Positions 1 through 9,113 of a stretch of 64,000 nt of DNA are shown piece after piece. Position 1 is the first letter of the stretch; every line of letters starts with the position of its first letter. Under the pieces are notes generated by a model, which saw nothing but the letters and a program-made list of their open reading frames with translations, made no database searches and had not been told where the DNA came from. Made by a program: the position numbers and the translations under genes. This DNA is from Calothrix sp. PCC 7507 (GTDB taxonomy: Bacteria > Cyanobacteriota > Cyanobacteriia > Cyanobacteriales > Nostocaceae), in contig NC_019682.1 of NCBI RefSeq assembly GCF_000316575.1, positions 372,001 to 436,000 on the forward strand, in the 5' to 3' direction.

Positions 1-131
1 TCAGGATCACCCACAATAAAATGAGTTTGAATATTAAATTCCTGGTGAAGCTGACGAGCTAAATTTAGTGCATAGTCTCCTACACCATCAATTGCGGGAG
101 GAAGCTTGGGAATAATAGAAATAACTTGCAT
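1..131 (-). CDS. Glycosyltransferase family 4, N-terminus only (partial)
   Basis: An open frame starts at an ATG read on the minus strand at 131 and stays open to the left edge, giving 43 codons. The start of the protein reads MQVISIIPKLPPAIDGVGDY, followed by a helix-like stretch with ALNLARQLHQ. A short beta strand followed by a loop with G-V-G-D-Y-A is the usual beginning of GT-B fold, family 4 glycosyltransferases, where the loop lies near the acceptor site. It lies 8 bases after the stop of the next upstream gene and shares its direction, so it belongs to the same polysaccharide operon. The catalytic C-terminal half is outside the window, so donor sugar and activity cannot be judged. Confidence 0.75.
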   Translation of the reverse strand, partial: MQVISIIPKLPPAIDGVGDYALNLARQLHQEFNIQTHFIVGDP

Positions 132-139
132 GAGTTTTA

Positions 140-1237
140 TTAGTTCTGCTTTAATAAGGCTTCTATGCGATCTACCACTTCTACAGACACCTCTTTCCAT
201 GAGTGGTTTTGCATTGAAGCTTTAGCATTCCTTCCCAAACTTATTCTCAAATTACTATCAATAACACAGTCTTCTATTAGAGCAGCTAACTTTTCAGCAT
301 CACCTGGTTCATATAGTAATCCGTTATAGCCATGACGGATTATATCTTTTTGACCACAGCAATTGGTAGTAATACAACATTTTCCTGCCGCCATTGCTTG
401 AAGCAGTGCTAAAGATTGACCTTCAAAAAAACTGGGTAAAATAAAGATTTGAGAACGAGCAAGCAGATTAATTTCATCTGATGCTAGAAATTTAGGAATT
501 ATTTCTAGATAGGGGTGTATTTCCTTTGGCCAAGAAGCTAAAACAGTTTCACTATCAAAAACTGTACCCGCTATTAACCAATGTGGATATAAGCCCCGTT
601 TCTGTAAAATTTGAGCAGCATCAATTAGTGTTTTAATTCCTTTACGTTCTATCCAAGAACCAGTAAAAAGGATAGTAGGTGTATGTTTAATCTCAGATGT
701 TTTCTCCCCATCAAATTCATAGGGATAAACTCCATTTTCAAATAGAAAAATATTTCTTATATCTCGATGATAATACTTTTGTACAAAATCACAATCTTCC
801 TGGTTCAAGAGTAGTAGAAGATTTGCTTTTCTTAAGCCTGAGTCACAATGACGTAACCTCCATAAAGGAAAAAGAAGTTTTGTCCGCAATTTTAACTTTT
901 GAGTTGTTCCATATTTTCCTTGCAAATTTAGGTTCCAGCCTCTGCGTTCTACACCATGACTGACTAGCACAGTCGGGATATTAAAATCCAGAAAAACTCC
1001 TGAAGCAGGTTCATGGACTATAAAGGCGGATGCAGTGCGACCTAACTGGCGATAAAATCGACGAGATGCACGAGGGAAAAGTGCTGCATGAGGAAGTGGA
1101 CCCACTTGTTTAGGCCCAATGTGGAGAAATTCGTAACCCCGTCTTTCAAATTCATTCTTCCAATGCCATGAAACTCGCCCCATTCCAGATTGCTCAGAAA
1201 CATCTGTCTCGGCAATATGAACAATTAGTTTTTTCAC
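140..1237 (-). CDS. Glycosyltransferase family 4
   Basis: A 365-residue protein of normal GT4 size that should move a sugar from a nucleotide donor to a growing surface glycan on the cytoplasmic side. The C-terminal Rossmann half is clear: a TILFTGSWIERKGIKTL strand and loop around residue 188, then FEGQSLALLQAMAAGK near residues 268-284. The latter is the E-x7-E donor-binding motif, except that the second Glu reads Gln. The N-terminal half carries a short strand LIVHIAETDVS and a loop with GMGRV. The gene sits between two other glycosyltransferases and has only 8 bases to the next gene downstream. Which sugar it uses cannot be read from the sequence. Confidence 0.9.
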   Translation of the reverse strand: MKKLIVHIAETDVSEQSGMGRVSWHWKNEFERRGYEFLHIGPKQVGPLPHAALFPRASRRFYRQLGRTASAFIVHEPASGVFLDFNIPTVLVSHGVERRGWNLNLQGKYGTTQKLKLRTKLLFPLWRLRHCDSGLRKANLLLLLNQEDCDFVQKYYHRDIRNIFLFENGVYPYEFDGEKTSEIKHTPTILFTGSWIERKGIKTLIDAAQILQKRGLYPHWLIAGTVFDSETVLASWPKEIHPYLEIIPKFLASDEINLLARSQIFILPSFFEGQSLALLQAMAAGKCCITTNCCGQKDIIRHGYNGLLYEPGDAEKLAALIEDCVIDSNLRISLGRNAKASMQNHSWKEVSVEVVDRIEALLKQN

Positions 1238-1327
1238 AGTTTTAAGAGTTAGACTAAGTGAAATTATTGTCTATTATTTAAGATTGTTCTGGTTGATTTT
1301 TCTATATTTAAGTAATAGCGTAGAATT

Positions 1328-2452
1328 TTACAAACATTCGTCAAAGACACTGACAAGCTTACGGCAATTAATCTTGGCATCAAATGTTTCCTTGGCAATT
1401 TTTCGACCGGCAAGTCCCATAGACAGCCTTAGCTCAGGAGAATCCACTAATTTACGGAGAACACCATACAAAGAATTTTTATCTTTAGGGGGAATTGTAA
1501 AACCATTGACTCCATTTTTAACTAGTTCTGGAACAGCCATGACTTTAGTACCTATGCAAGGCAATCCAGATGCCATTGCTTCAATAAAAACTACTCCATA
1601 AACATCTTCGTGAGTTGGTAAAACAAATATATCTGCATCTTGATAAAGTTGAAACAACTCAGGAGACATGGGACGAATGCCTTTATGGAGTTGAATACTG
1701 GGTATTTCAGGAATATCTATAGATGCATTGGTAACTATGTTTAATTCACAGGTATCAATAAAGTGTTCTAAGAAAATATTTAGTAGATCATATCCACCTT
1801 TACGAGTAAAGTCATTGCCAACAAATAGCAAGCGAGTTTTATTGCTGGTTAAATTTCTGGGTCGTTGAATAATTTCAAACTGCTCTAGAGGCATTCCGTA
1901 TGGAATAGTTGTCACCTTTTTTGGCGAGATAGCATAATCCTCAATTACAGACTGTCTCGCCCAATCAGAACAAGCAACAATATGAGCAGCATTTTCAAAG
2001 CATTGTTTTTCTAGAGCTAAGATTGGTTGATAAGTAATATTAGCAGGTGATGAATGACTAGCAGCAATGGGAGCAGTGGTGCAATCAATAGAAATTACAG
2101 ATGGAATTTTTCGGAATAGAGAGGCTGAGAGTAAAGCAATACCTTGTGTATGTATATGCAGTAAATCGGGTTGATACTTTTTAATAGCTTGTGCCAAACA
2201 ACGATGAGCAAAAAACGAGTTAGCTACTTCTGTCCGCAACCGATGAAAGTCATAATCTGTTTTACTAGAACCTGGAAATCTTTGCCTCAAAAGCAAATGT
2301 ACAAGCCTTCCTAAAAAATCTTCCTTATAGTAGTCTGTTAGATGTAGTGAATAAAGTTCTACTTCTGGTATACTTTCTCGAAAAGTTTTTTCCAGAATGT
2401 TCTGATATGTAATATGACCTAAGATATAACAATTTAAGCTTAATATTCTCAT
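1328..2452 (-). CDS. Glycosyltransferase family 4
   Basis: A 374-residue GT-B protein. The N-terminal half has the DLLHIHTQGIAL segment typical of GT4 acceptor domains. The C-terminal half has RLLFVGNDFTRKGGYDLL around residue 210 and the full E-x7-E motif EDVYGVVFIEAMASGLP near residues 281-297, followed by a GVNGF loop. The motif is intact, unlike in the neighbour downstream. About 90 bases separate it from the next gene, the widest gap among the neighbouring transferases but with no obvious terminator. Role: addition of one sugar of the exported polysaccharide; the linkage is unknown. Confidence 0.92.
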   Translation of the reverse strand: MRILSLNCYILGHITYQNILEKTFRESIPEVELYSLHLTDYYKEDFLGRLVHLLLRQRFPGSSKTDYDFHRLRTEVANSFFAHRCLAQAIKKYQPDLLHIHTQGIALLSASLFRKIPSVISIDCTTAPIAASHSSPANITYQPILALEKQCFENAAHIVACSDWARQSVIEDYAISPKKVTTIPYGMPLEQFEIIQRPRNLTSNKTRLLFVGNDFTRKGGYDLLNIFLEHFIDTCELNIVTNASIDIPEIPSIQLHKGIRPMSPELFQLYQDADIFVLPTHEDVYGVVFIEAMASGLPCIGTKVMAVPELVKNGVNGFTIPPKDKNSLYGVLRKLVDSPELRLSMGLAGRKIAKETFDAKINCRKLVSVFDECL

Positions 2453-2481
2453 AGTTTATTTAATTTATATAAAAGGCTTTA

Positions 2482-3480
2482 TTAATTAGTTAACAAACTT
2501 TTAATCGTCACTAAACATTTAGTTATTAAATCACTCAGCTTATCCAGATATTTTGGAGGTGTAAAAATCCGATTATCAGGGATATTTTCTATACCTAATG
2601 ATTTCGCATATAAACGACAAGATTCCCAATCAAATTTCCAAATATCATCAAACCAAAATCGTAAGTATCCATATTGGCTAAAATATTTAAGAACTTCAAA
2701 ATCTTGCCAGTAATATTTTTTGTTTTCAACAGTATGCATATCAATCCCAAGTTCTTCCCACTTGCAAAACCATTCTTTTGGGGATTGACTTAACCTGTCT
2801 TTTGATATGACATCTCTATTGAACACATATGCTCGACGCCGAGTTATTAGTGAGTGAGTACTGAAGATATTCTCTAAAACAGAGTAATATCTCATCTTAG
2901 CTTGTTGCCCGCTGATGCGACTTAAAGCATAATGGAGTATTTTGACATCATGGATATGTAAAATAGAACTATATTCTGGTTGAGGAATTCGGATACTGTG
3001 AATTTTTTTGGGTTGATGTTCTGCACCATCATCTACGTATCCCAACGGCCAGGGATAATCATATCGAAGACACTGATCTGGTGTCAGGTAAAGTTCTGGC
3101 TTTTCAAAGCATAAAACCGTCCCAGGTTTTGCCCTGAGCATTGCCTGCCATCCAGAGGTTTGAGTAGCATTAGCTGCAAGAATTTCATCTGCATCTAAAG
3201 CCAAGAGTATTTTATGTTCGGGAACAAGTTCTCTAGCTGTATTGATCAGCAGTAATTGGCGTTCTGCTTCGTTAAATTTATCTGACTTATTTGCAATTAG
3301 AGTTACTTTTGGATAACGCTTACAGATATCAATACTGTTATCTGTAGAATTTTGATCAGCGATAATAATATGATCTGCAAACTGGCTAGTAACAGATAAA
3401 AAACGGTCTAATATCCACTCCTCATTCTTAATTGGTGTAATTACAACAATTTTAGGAATATTTTTGGTCATAAATGTCAA
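2482..3480 (-). CDS. Glycosyltransferase family 2
   Basis: A 332-residue GT-A fold enzyme. The first 110 residues carry the nucleotide-sugar binding half: KIVVITPIKNEEWILDRFL at the start, IIADQNSTDNS around residue 40, and LALDADE near residue 93, which supplies the DxD-like metal-binding acidic residues. The remaining two thirds is rich in aromatic residues (for example WFCKWEELGIDMH and RFWFDDIWKFDWE) and is not recognisable in detail. Alternative starts at residues 1 and 4 (MTFMTK) cannot be separated by a ribosome binding site. It lies between two GT4 genes in the same operon. Confidence 0.88.
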   Translation of the reverse strand: MTFMTKNIPKIVVITPIKNEEWILDRFLSVTSQFADHIIIADQNSTDNSIDICKRYPKVTLIANKSDKFNEAERQLLLINTARELVPEHKILLALDADEILAANATQTSGWQAMLRAKPGTVLCFEKPELYLTPDQCLRYDYPWPLGYVDDGAEHQPKKIHSIRIPQPEYSSILHIHDVKILHYALSRISGQQAKMRYYSVLENIFSTHSLITRRRAYVFNRDVISKDRLSQSPKEWFCKWEELGIDMHTVENKKYYWQDFEVLKYFSQYGYLRFWFDDIWKFDWESCRLYAKSLGIENIPDNRIFTPPKYLDKLSDLITKCLVTIKSLLTN

Positions 3481-3500
3481 ATATTTTTATAATAAATTCA

Positions 3501-4712
3501 TTAGGGTCGATTAAGTAACTTTCCATAAGCAGATTTTATAGCCATACCTGTGCCTGTCCAGCGCAGAAAATCAAATGCCAAATCTTTAGGAGTATCCCAA
3601 GTAGATAGGATACTAGAATCAATTGGTTTACCAGATAGTGATTGAATCCAGGCATCAGAAATACTCTGCTGATTAAACTTACTTCTTGCAAATTCACCGG
3701 CAAGTTTTCCATTCTCAGCTACTGCTTCCATATGAGAAAGACCATGCAAAATCAAATCTCCTAATGCTTCAGGTGATTTTCCATTTGTGAGAGTTTTTAA
3801 TTGACCTTGGTAAACTGTTTCTTTAAGGCCACCTGCGGCTATACCAAATACAGTGCGATCGCACGCTTGTGCTTCAACTGCAGAGCAGCAAAAAGTCTCA
3901 GGGGAACTCCATGATGGATTGACGATTACAGCCCAAGACTCACAAATTGTTTTGTGTAGTTCTTGTGGCGGTAAAGCTCCTAGAAATTGAGGTTGATATT
4001 TTTCTGGTAGAGTTTTGAGCCAAGGCTGAATCTGCTTTGTCTCAAAGTCAGACTCTGCAATTCCCATAGCACCAAGTTTTATATCAGCTCCTTTGTGTAT
4101 ATTAATGCCGCCTGCGATCGCTAGCTGTAAATTGACCTGCTTCTGCACTATGTATGACCATATTTGCATCAATTCTACAAAGCCTTTGCTAGGTGTAATA
4201 GCACCTACAAACAAAAGTTGATGCTGAACTTGTGCTTTCTTCGGCACAAATACTGCACAATAAGGATTATAAATAAATTTTATTTTTTCCTGCCATCCAT
4301 TTATAGCTCTATAAATATTTGCTTGATAGCCTGAAGGAGCAATAACACGATAACCACCGCTATTTATAAAATCATGAATAAACTTCCAAGAAGTCTGATT
4401 ATGTAACCAGAGGAAAGTTTTTGATAAAACATGATTACCGAAAGTCAGTTCAAGGCTATTCCAATGAGATTGATGTACAATCAACCAATCAAATTGCTCT
4501 AATTTGGCTTTCTCATGCTGAATACATAAAAATTTTGAACTTTGACCTTCAGAAGATAAGCTCAAATAAACATCTAATCCAGCATTCGCGAGGAAACTTG
4601 CCACACGCATAATTGACCCTACCGTACCTGACACTGCTTCAATGCCATGAAGAACATGATCAACAGAGTTAACTTTTGGGTGGGTTATAGGTAAAGCAAC
4701 TAAAACTTTCAT
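3501..4712 (-). CDS. Glycosyltransferase family 4-like
   Basis: A 403-residue protein. The central LLFVGAITPSKGFVELMQIW strand-loop and the segment SSPETFCCSAVEAQACDR near residue 274 match the donor-binding half of GT4 enzymes, with the E-x7-E pair read as E-T-F-C-C-S-A-V-E. The N-terminal part begins MKVLVALPITHPKVNSVDH and contains DWLIVHQSHWN. A C-terminal extension of about 40 residues after the GT domain is not recognised. The gene is 20 bases upstream of the family 2 gene and about 40 bases downstream of another family 2 gene, consistent with one transcript. Confidence 0.88.
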   Translation of the reverse strand: MKVLVALPITHPKVNSVDHVLHGIEAVSGTVGSIMRVASFLANAGLDVYLSLSSEGQSSKFLCIQHEKAKLEQFDWLIVHQSHWNSLELTFGNHVLSKTFLWLHNQTSWKFIHDFINSGGYRVIAPSGYQANIYRAINGWQEKIKFIYNPYCAVFVPKKAQVQHQLLFVGAITPSKGFVELMQIWSYIVQKQVNLQLAIAGGINIHKGADIKLGAMGIAESDFETKQIQPWLKTLPEKYQPQFLGALPPQELHKTICESWAVIVNPSWSSPETFCCSAVEAQACDRTVFGIAAGGLKETVYQGQLKTLTNGKSPEALGDLILHGLSHMEAVAENGKLAGEFARSKFNQQSISDAWIQSLSGKPIDSSILSTWDTPKDLAFDFLRWTGTGMAIKSAYGKLLNRP

Positions 4713-4750
4713 TAATCTGAATTTTAAAAATACTTTTTAATTTTAATATT

Positions 4751-5617
4751 TTATCTAGCTATCTGACTGGAATTTTTCTGATTCTGCAAGATGTAAAACC
4801 AATTGATAGGCAACCCAAAAATTAAATAGCATAAAGCAAATATAGCCTTTTTAAAATGCAATCCATACATATTTCTCAATGTTAAAACCAAGTAAAATCT
4901 ATAAGCTTTTAGTGTAAAGAGGAATTGCCCCCCATTTTCACTAACAATCTGATGTTTATTGACATGATAAGCCCAATTGGCAGATTGTTTAGGAATACGG
5001 GCGATGAGATTTTTGAGAGACATTACTCTCACTGGATGGTATAATTTAGCTCCTGGAACAAAATTAATCTTAGTAATTTTTTCGACCCGAATTTTTAAGT
5101 CTTGGTCTTCATGAGCAGCAAGTAAATAGTTAGAATCAAAACCGCTGATGCTCTCAAACAGTTGTTGCTGTAACGCAATATTGGCAGACCAAAAAAGTCC
5201 TCCTTCGGTGTTGACTGGACACTCAGCTAAGTCCTGATTGAGATTTCCCAATGGATAAATCGCACCTTCTAAAGCAAGTGACGATCCTTTCGTGGCTTCC
5301 GCATATGCTTCTAGCCAATGAGGCTCAGGTAAACAATCATCATCTGTAAAAGCCAACCAATCTCCTTGAGCATACTTGGCTCCATTATTGCGGTTTGCTG
5401 CTGGGCCTTTGCGAGGACCAGCAACCCATTTTGCCCAAGGGTATTGCTGCTGAATTATTTCCTGAGCAGTGGTCTGATAACCATCATCAGTTACAATTAC
5501 TTCATATTGGTCTGCGGAAAATGTTTGCACATCTGGAGCGAGGCAATCTAGGCATTTTGCTAATAAATCATTGCGATGATAGGTTGGGACTATGACACTG
5601 AACTTAATTTGACTCAT
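4751..5617 (-). CDS. Glycosyltransferase family 2
   Basis: A 288-residue GT-A enzyme. It opens with KFSVIVPTYHRNDLLAKCL, has EVIVTDDGYQ near residue 40, RKGPAANRNNGAKYA near residue 75, and the metal site LAFTDDDCLPEP near residue 91. The segment HEDQDLKIRVEK around residue 170 corresponds to the ED acceptor-base region of this family. The last 35 residues contain a hydrophobic stretch (FALCYLIFGLPINWFYIL) that could associate with the membrane. It starts only 5 bases after the stop of the upstream GT4 gene, so the two are probably translationally coupled. Confidence 0.9.
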   Translation of the reverse strand: MSQIKFSVIVPTYHRNDLLAKCLDCLAPDVQTFSADQYEVIVTDDGYQTTAQEIIQQQYPWAKWVAGPRKGPAANRNNGAKYAQGDWLAFTDDDCLPEPHWLEAYAEATKGSSLALEGAIYPLGNLNQDLAECPVNTEGGLFWSANIALQQQLFESISGFDSNYLLAAHEDQDLKIRVEKITKINFVPGAKLYHPVRVMSLKNLIARIPKQSANWAYHVNKHQIVSENGGQFLFTLKAYRFYLVLTLRNMYGLHFKKAIFALCYLIFGLPINWFYILQNQKNSSQIAR

Positions 5618-5622
5618 GTTGT

Positions 5623-6798
5623 TTATAAACTTGAATTAAGTTTTTCTTGATCAGCAGTGGCTAAATTGTTGACAGCACAACGATGTATCATGCTTACGTA
5701 GGAAGAACGCAGACTATCCCAGCTAAAATATTCATAGACCAATTGATGTCGTCGATACTTAGAAATATCATCATTTTGACTTAAAGCCTGGGAAATAAGA
5801 CTCGTCAAGCTGCCAGGTAATTGAAAGTTGGCTAAATATCCTTCTTCCTTGAGGACAAAGCGCGTTACCTCATAATCATGAGCTAAACAAGGCAAGCCAT
5901 AAGACATTGCTTCCAGGAATACACGCCCGAAGCCTTCACCTAAAGAAGCCAGCACAAAAGCGTCTGACACTTGATAGTAATCAGCAACTTCATGAGCAGC
6001 AACTGTTCTTATTTGAAATTTGTCTGGCTCTAGTAATTTATTACCTAATTCTAAAACTTCTGGAGATTCAGCTTCCATCTGACCCAAGATTAACAAATAG
6101 GGATGCGGCTTTGGTAACTGAGCAACTTCACGGATTAAGTAATCCATCCGCTTGTGAGATTTATTAATCGCTCCTACTGATAAGATAATTGGTAAATCAT
6201 TTGGTAATTCTAACTTCCGTTTCAAACTGGCTTTTTCAGCAACAGTTAATATTTTAAATTGAGAATATATATTTATACCATAAGATACTAAGCTTTGCTT
6301 TTCTAAAGGTTCACCTACTTCTACAGCAGCTTGCAGATGGATAGGTACTACTTGCTGCACATGATCCCAACGGTGAAAAGGAGGTGATAAAGGACCACCG
6401 TTAGAAAAGAGAAGTTTATAGGGTTGTCCTGTTAATTTTCGCCAGTGCCAGAGAAAATTTCCTATTGCACCATCACTGAAGTAAATTACATCAGGTTGCT
6501 GTTGATAAATATGAGGTATTAGGCTACAACTAAACGATGTTTGCTCAATAAAATAGGAACCTCTGCCTGTTAATTTGCCCAAATGAATTCCTAACGGACT
6601 CTCGCGAGGAAAGTTACCTAATGAAATTTGGTTAGGAGTGGATTTCCCTCCTCCTTTAAACAGTGTGACATCTAATTCTGGAGATGAGGACAAAGCGTCA
6701 AAGCACTCTTGAGTAAAGGACTCGAAGCCTCGTTTAACATGGCCAAGTCCAGAACAAACAATAAAAACTTTAATTGTTTTATTATTAAAATAGCTCAT
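5623..6798 (-). CDS. Glycosyltransferase family 4
   Basis: A 391-residue GT-B protein. The N-terminal domain has VFIVCSGLGHVKRGFESF, and the C-terminal domain has PIILSVGAINKSHKRMDYL near residue 205 and GEGFGRVFLEAMSYGLP near residues 286-302, which is a complete E-x7-E donor motif. It lies head to tail with a family 2 gene 5 bases downstream. As with the other transferases of this locus, the acceptor and the sugar cannot be assigned from sequence alone. Confidence 0.9.
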   Translation of the reverse strand: MSYFNNKTIKVFIVCSGLGHVKRGFESFTQECFDALSSSPELDVTLFKGGGKSTPNQISLGNFPRESPLGIHLGKLTGRGSYFIEQTSFSCSLIPHIYQQQPDVIYFSDGAIGNFLWHWRKLTGQPYKLLFSNGGPLSPPFHRWDHVQQVVPIHLQAAVEVGEPLEKQSLVSYGINIYSQFKILTVAEKASLKRKLELPNDLPIILSVGAINKSHKRMDYLIREVAQLPKPHPYLLILGQMEAESPEVLELGNKLLEPDKFQIRTVAAHEVADYYQVSDAFVLASLGEGFGRVFLEAMSYGLPCLAHDYEVTRFVLKEEGYLANFQLPGSLTSLISQALSQNDDISKYRRHQLVYEYFSWDSLRSSYVSMIHRCAVNNLATADQEKLNSSL

Positions 6799-6849
6799 TT
6801 AATTTTGGATATTTTATATATTTTTTCATCGCTTGAATAGCACTACTTA

Positions 6850-8079
6850 CTATGCTTGCAACTTAATAAAATCGTATAATTTAGATTTAACTATATTAGT
6901 CTCAAAATGATTTTGAACAACCTCAAATGCATTTTTAGTAAGTATATATAGTTCTGAATAATTTTGAATTTGCTTCAGCAAACTTTTCTTAATTTCCGTT
7001 ACATTATTAGTCTCAAAGACTAAACCACAGTTCCAATACTTAAGGAACAGATTACAAGCTGCATAGCTAGGACCACAAGACAAAATTGGTCGCCCTGATA
7101 CCATATAATCTGTTAATTTAGTTTGAACAGAACTACGAGTAAGATGAGAATTTTCGGGTAAAAATGAAGATGCGGCAAGCAACAAATTAGCTTTCTGCAA
7201 ATGTTGATTTAGCTGCTTATATGGTACTAGAGAACCATAAGTAACTTGCCATTTTTCCCAATTATTTCGGTAAATGTCCCAGAAATTGGGGGCTGTGTGA
7301 AGCACTAGCTCAATATCTACACCATCGCGTCTCAACTCATAAATTGCTTCTGCTACCACTGCTACAGCATCATAGTGCATAGGCCAGATAGCACCAGCGT
7401 AAACCACCCGAAATTTATCTCTGGAATCAGGTGTCAAATCAGGAAATTTTTTGTTAGATAAGTCTACTGGATTATGGACGATAAGCGATCGCTTAGGTGT
7501 GATTTCATATCGCTCTACCAATTCTTTTTCCAACTGAGGGCTAATCATCAACCAACCTGCTGCTTGCTTTAGCAAAAAGCGACAAACTGACTGTATATTT
7601 CCAGTCAACCAGCGGCTATGATGTAAAGCAACCCAATCATCCATAAAGTAGATCAGATAGGGAGTATTAAAGTACTGAATCACTTTATATCCCATCACCA
7701 GACCTAAAGGACTGTTAGGACATATTAGTATAACTTCTGGGGAAAAATTAGCAATCTTTTGATAGCTAGCTAAGGGTAACCAGTCAATCAGTTGATAGTT
7801 AAAACTTTCAATCCAGGAATTTAACGATAAACCAACGCGATTTTTCAGGTATGGAAAAAATCTTTCTGGAAATGCTGCAACGTTTTTCTGAAATATGGCA
7901 TCAGTCGGATTACTTTTTAGACTTTGGTCTGGAGCATAAAGCATAAAGCGATCGGCAGGATAGCCCTCTAAAAGATTAAAGAGAGTACGATTAATCCCAG
8001 TTCCTTCCTGACTTAGAGAAACTTCGCTCACCAACAAAAGCCTGGGTAAATTATTTTCTATATAGCTAAGTTTTAGCAT
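6850..8079 (-). CDS. Glycosyltransferase (GT-B, family 4-like)
   Basis: A 409-residue protein that begins with a hydrophobic strand and loop (RLLLVSEVSLSQEGTGINR) typical of GT-B transferases. The second domain has FRVVYAGAIWPMHYDAV around residue 220 and TDYMVSGRPILSCGPS near residue 328. The usual EGFP-like Glu-rich motif is weak here, so it may belong to a divergent group. The stop is 51 bases before the next gene and its start is 17 bases after the upstream gene, so it is part of the operon. Confidence 0.8.
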   Translation of the reverse strand: MLKLSYIENNLPRLLLVSEVSLSQEGTGINRTLFNLLEGYPADRFMLYAPDQSLKSNPTDAIFQKNVAAFPERFFPYLKNRVGLSLNSWIESFNYQLIDWLPLASYQKIANFSPEVILICPNSPLGLVMGYKVIQYFNTPYLIYFMDDWVALHHSRWLTGNIQSVCRFLLKQAAGWLMISPQLEKELVERYEITPKRSLIVHNPVDLSNKKFPDLTPDSRDKFRVVYAGAIWPMHYDAVAVVAEAIYELRRDGVDIELVLHTAPNFWDIYRNNWEKWQVTYGSLVPYKQLNQHLQKANLLLAASSFLPENSHLTRSSVQTKLTDYMVSGRPILSCGPSYAACNLFLKYWNCGLVFETNNVTEIKKSLLKQIQNYSELYILTKNAFEVVQNHFETNIVKSKLYDFIKLQA

Positions 8080-8096
8080 TGATTTTTACTTTATGA

Positions 8097-9077
8097 TTAC
8101 CAATAGCATCCTTCTTCAACCCTTGTAAAATTCTGTGGTGTTTCTGAAGTAAGAGGACGTACCCAGTGTTCATTGAATAGCTGTTGATAGAAGAGACGTT
8201 CATCCCATCTAGCACCTCTAATACCAAAGAGAATTTGAGTTGCACCTCCTAAGTGAATAGCTTTTTTACCTAGCTTTTTAACAAAAGCTGCTAGAGGCAG
8301 TCCATAGGCACCTGCGCCAATAATTGCAATATCAAATTGTGTATTCACTATCTGATCACACATGTGGTTAAGGGCATCAAACCAATTGTTGAAATTTGCA
8401 TTGTTTCCAGCGATTGATTGAATTGCTTTGATAGTTTTTAGTTCAAAATCAGGTAAAATATTTGGCTGCTTAAACAAAAGTTTTCTTTTTAGATATTGAC
8501 TTTGAATGCTGTGTTCAAAAGGATGTATCACTAACACAGTTTTACCATTCAAAACCTCAGACCAAGGATGCTCGTGGCAGTAAGGTTCTAAATCTATAAG
8601 AGGTACTCGAACTGCATTATGCAAAAAACTGCTCACAAATTGCTCACCATTAAGCCATGAACCAAGGACATCAATATTTTGAATATCTTGGATTGTCCGC
8701 TCACAAAATTTATACAAAAGATGCTTATCGGCGGGGAAAAAACCTGAAGCATTACACATGTTATTAACAACATCATCCTCCCACCAAAAATATCCGATTT
8801 TCCCTCTTATATAAAGAAGAGAATCTTTTAATAGGTTTTTAGAATTAACAATATTTAAATATGTTATTATTGCTGACATTTCCGTAGCACCTAAACGGGA
8901 GATCATACACGGTTGATTGCGAATTAGAAGCTCTTTAATATAATCACCAGCTTGTTGATCTTGATAGTGATAATGAGAAATGTAGTTATCAGGAATATCT
9001 TCAGGCATCAGGTTAGGATACTTGTTTAAATAGATATATCTGAGCTTATGTAAACAGCGAGTAGCAATTCTGTTCAT
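8097..9077 (-). CDS. Conserved polysaccharide-locus protein, possible GT-D-type glycosyltransferase
   Basis: A 326-residue protein without a GT-A or GT-B signature. Near residue 57 it has PCMISRLGATEMSAI, which resembles the R-x-G-x-x-E motif of the GT-D (formerly DUF1792) transferases. The C-terminal third has DIAIIGAGAYGLPLAAFVKK, then KKAIHLGGATQILFGIRG, and ends in EEGCYW. From memory this C-terminal pattern recurs in proteins encoded in bacterial capsule and lipopolysaccharide loci. Position between a transferase and a sugar epimerase supports a role in glycan assembly. The assignment to GT-D is an inference; a phosphosugar-binding role is an alternative. Confidence 0.6.
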   Translation of the reverse strand: MNRIATRCLHKLRYIYLNKYPNLMPEDIPDNYISHYHYQDQQAGDYIKELLIRNQPCMISRLGATEMSAIITYLNIVNSKNLLKDSLLYIRGKIGYFWWEDDVVNNMCNASGFFPADKHLLYKFCERTIQDIQNIDVLGSWLNGEQFVSSFLHNAVRVPLIDLEPYCHEHPWSEVLNGKTVLVIHPFEHSIQSQYLKRKLLFKQPNILPDFELKTIKAIQSIAGNNANFNNWFDALNHMCDQIVNTQFDIAIIGAGAYGLPLAAFVKKLGKKAIHLGGATQILFGIRGARWDERLFYQQLFNEHWVRPLTSETPQNFTRVEEGCYW

Positions 9078-9113
9078 ATCTAATTTGTATATCCTTAATG
9101 TTTTGTTAATGAA

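Noticed and set aside
697-963. 88-codon plus-strand frame inside a glycosyltransferase
   Set aside because: Fully antisense to a gene with clear motifs; no sign of selection as protein.
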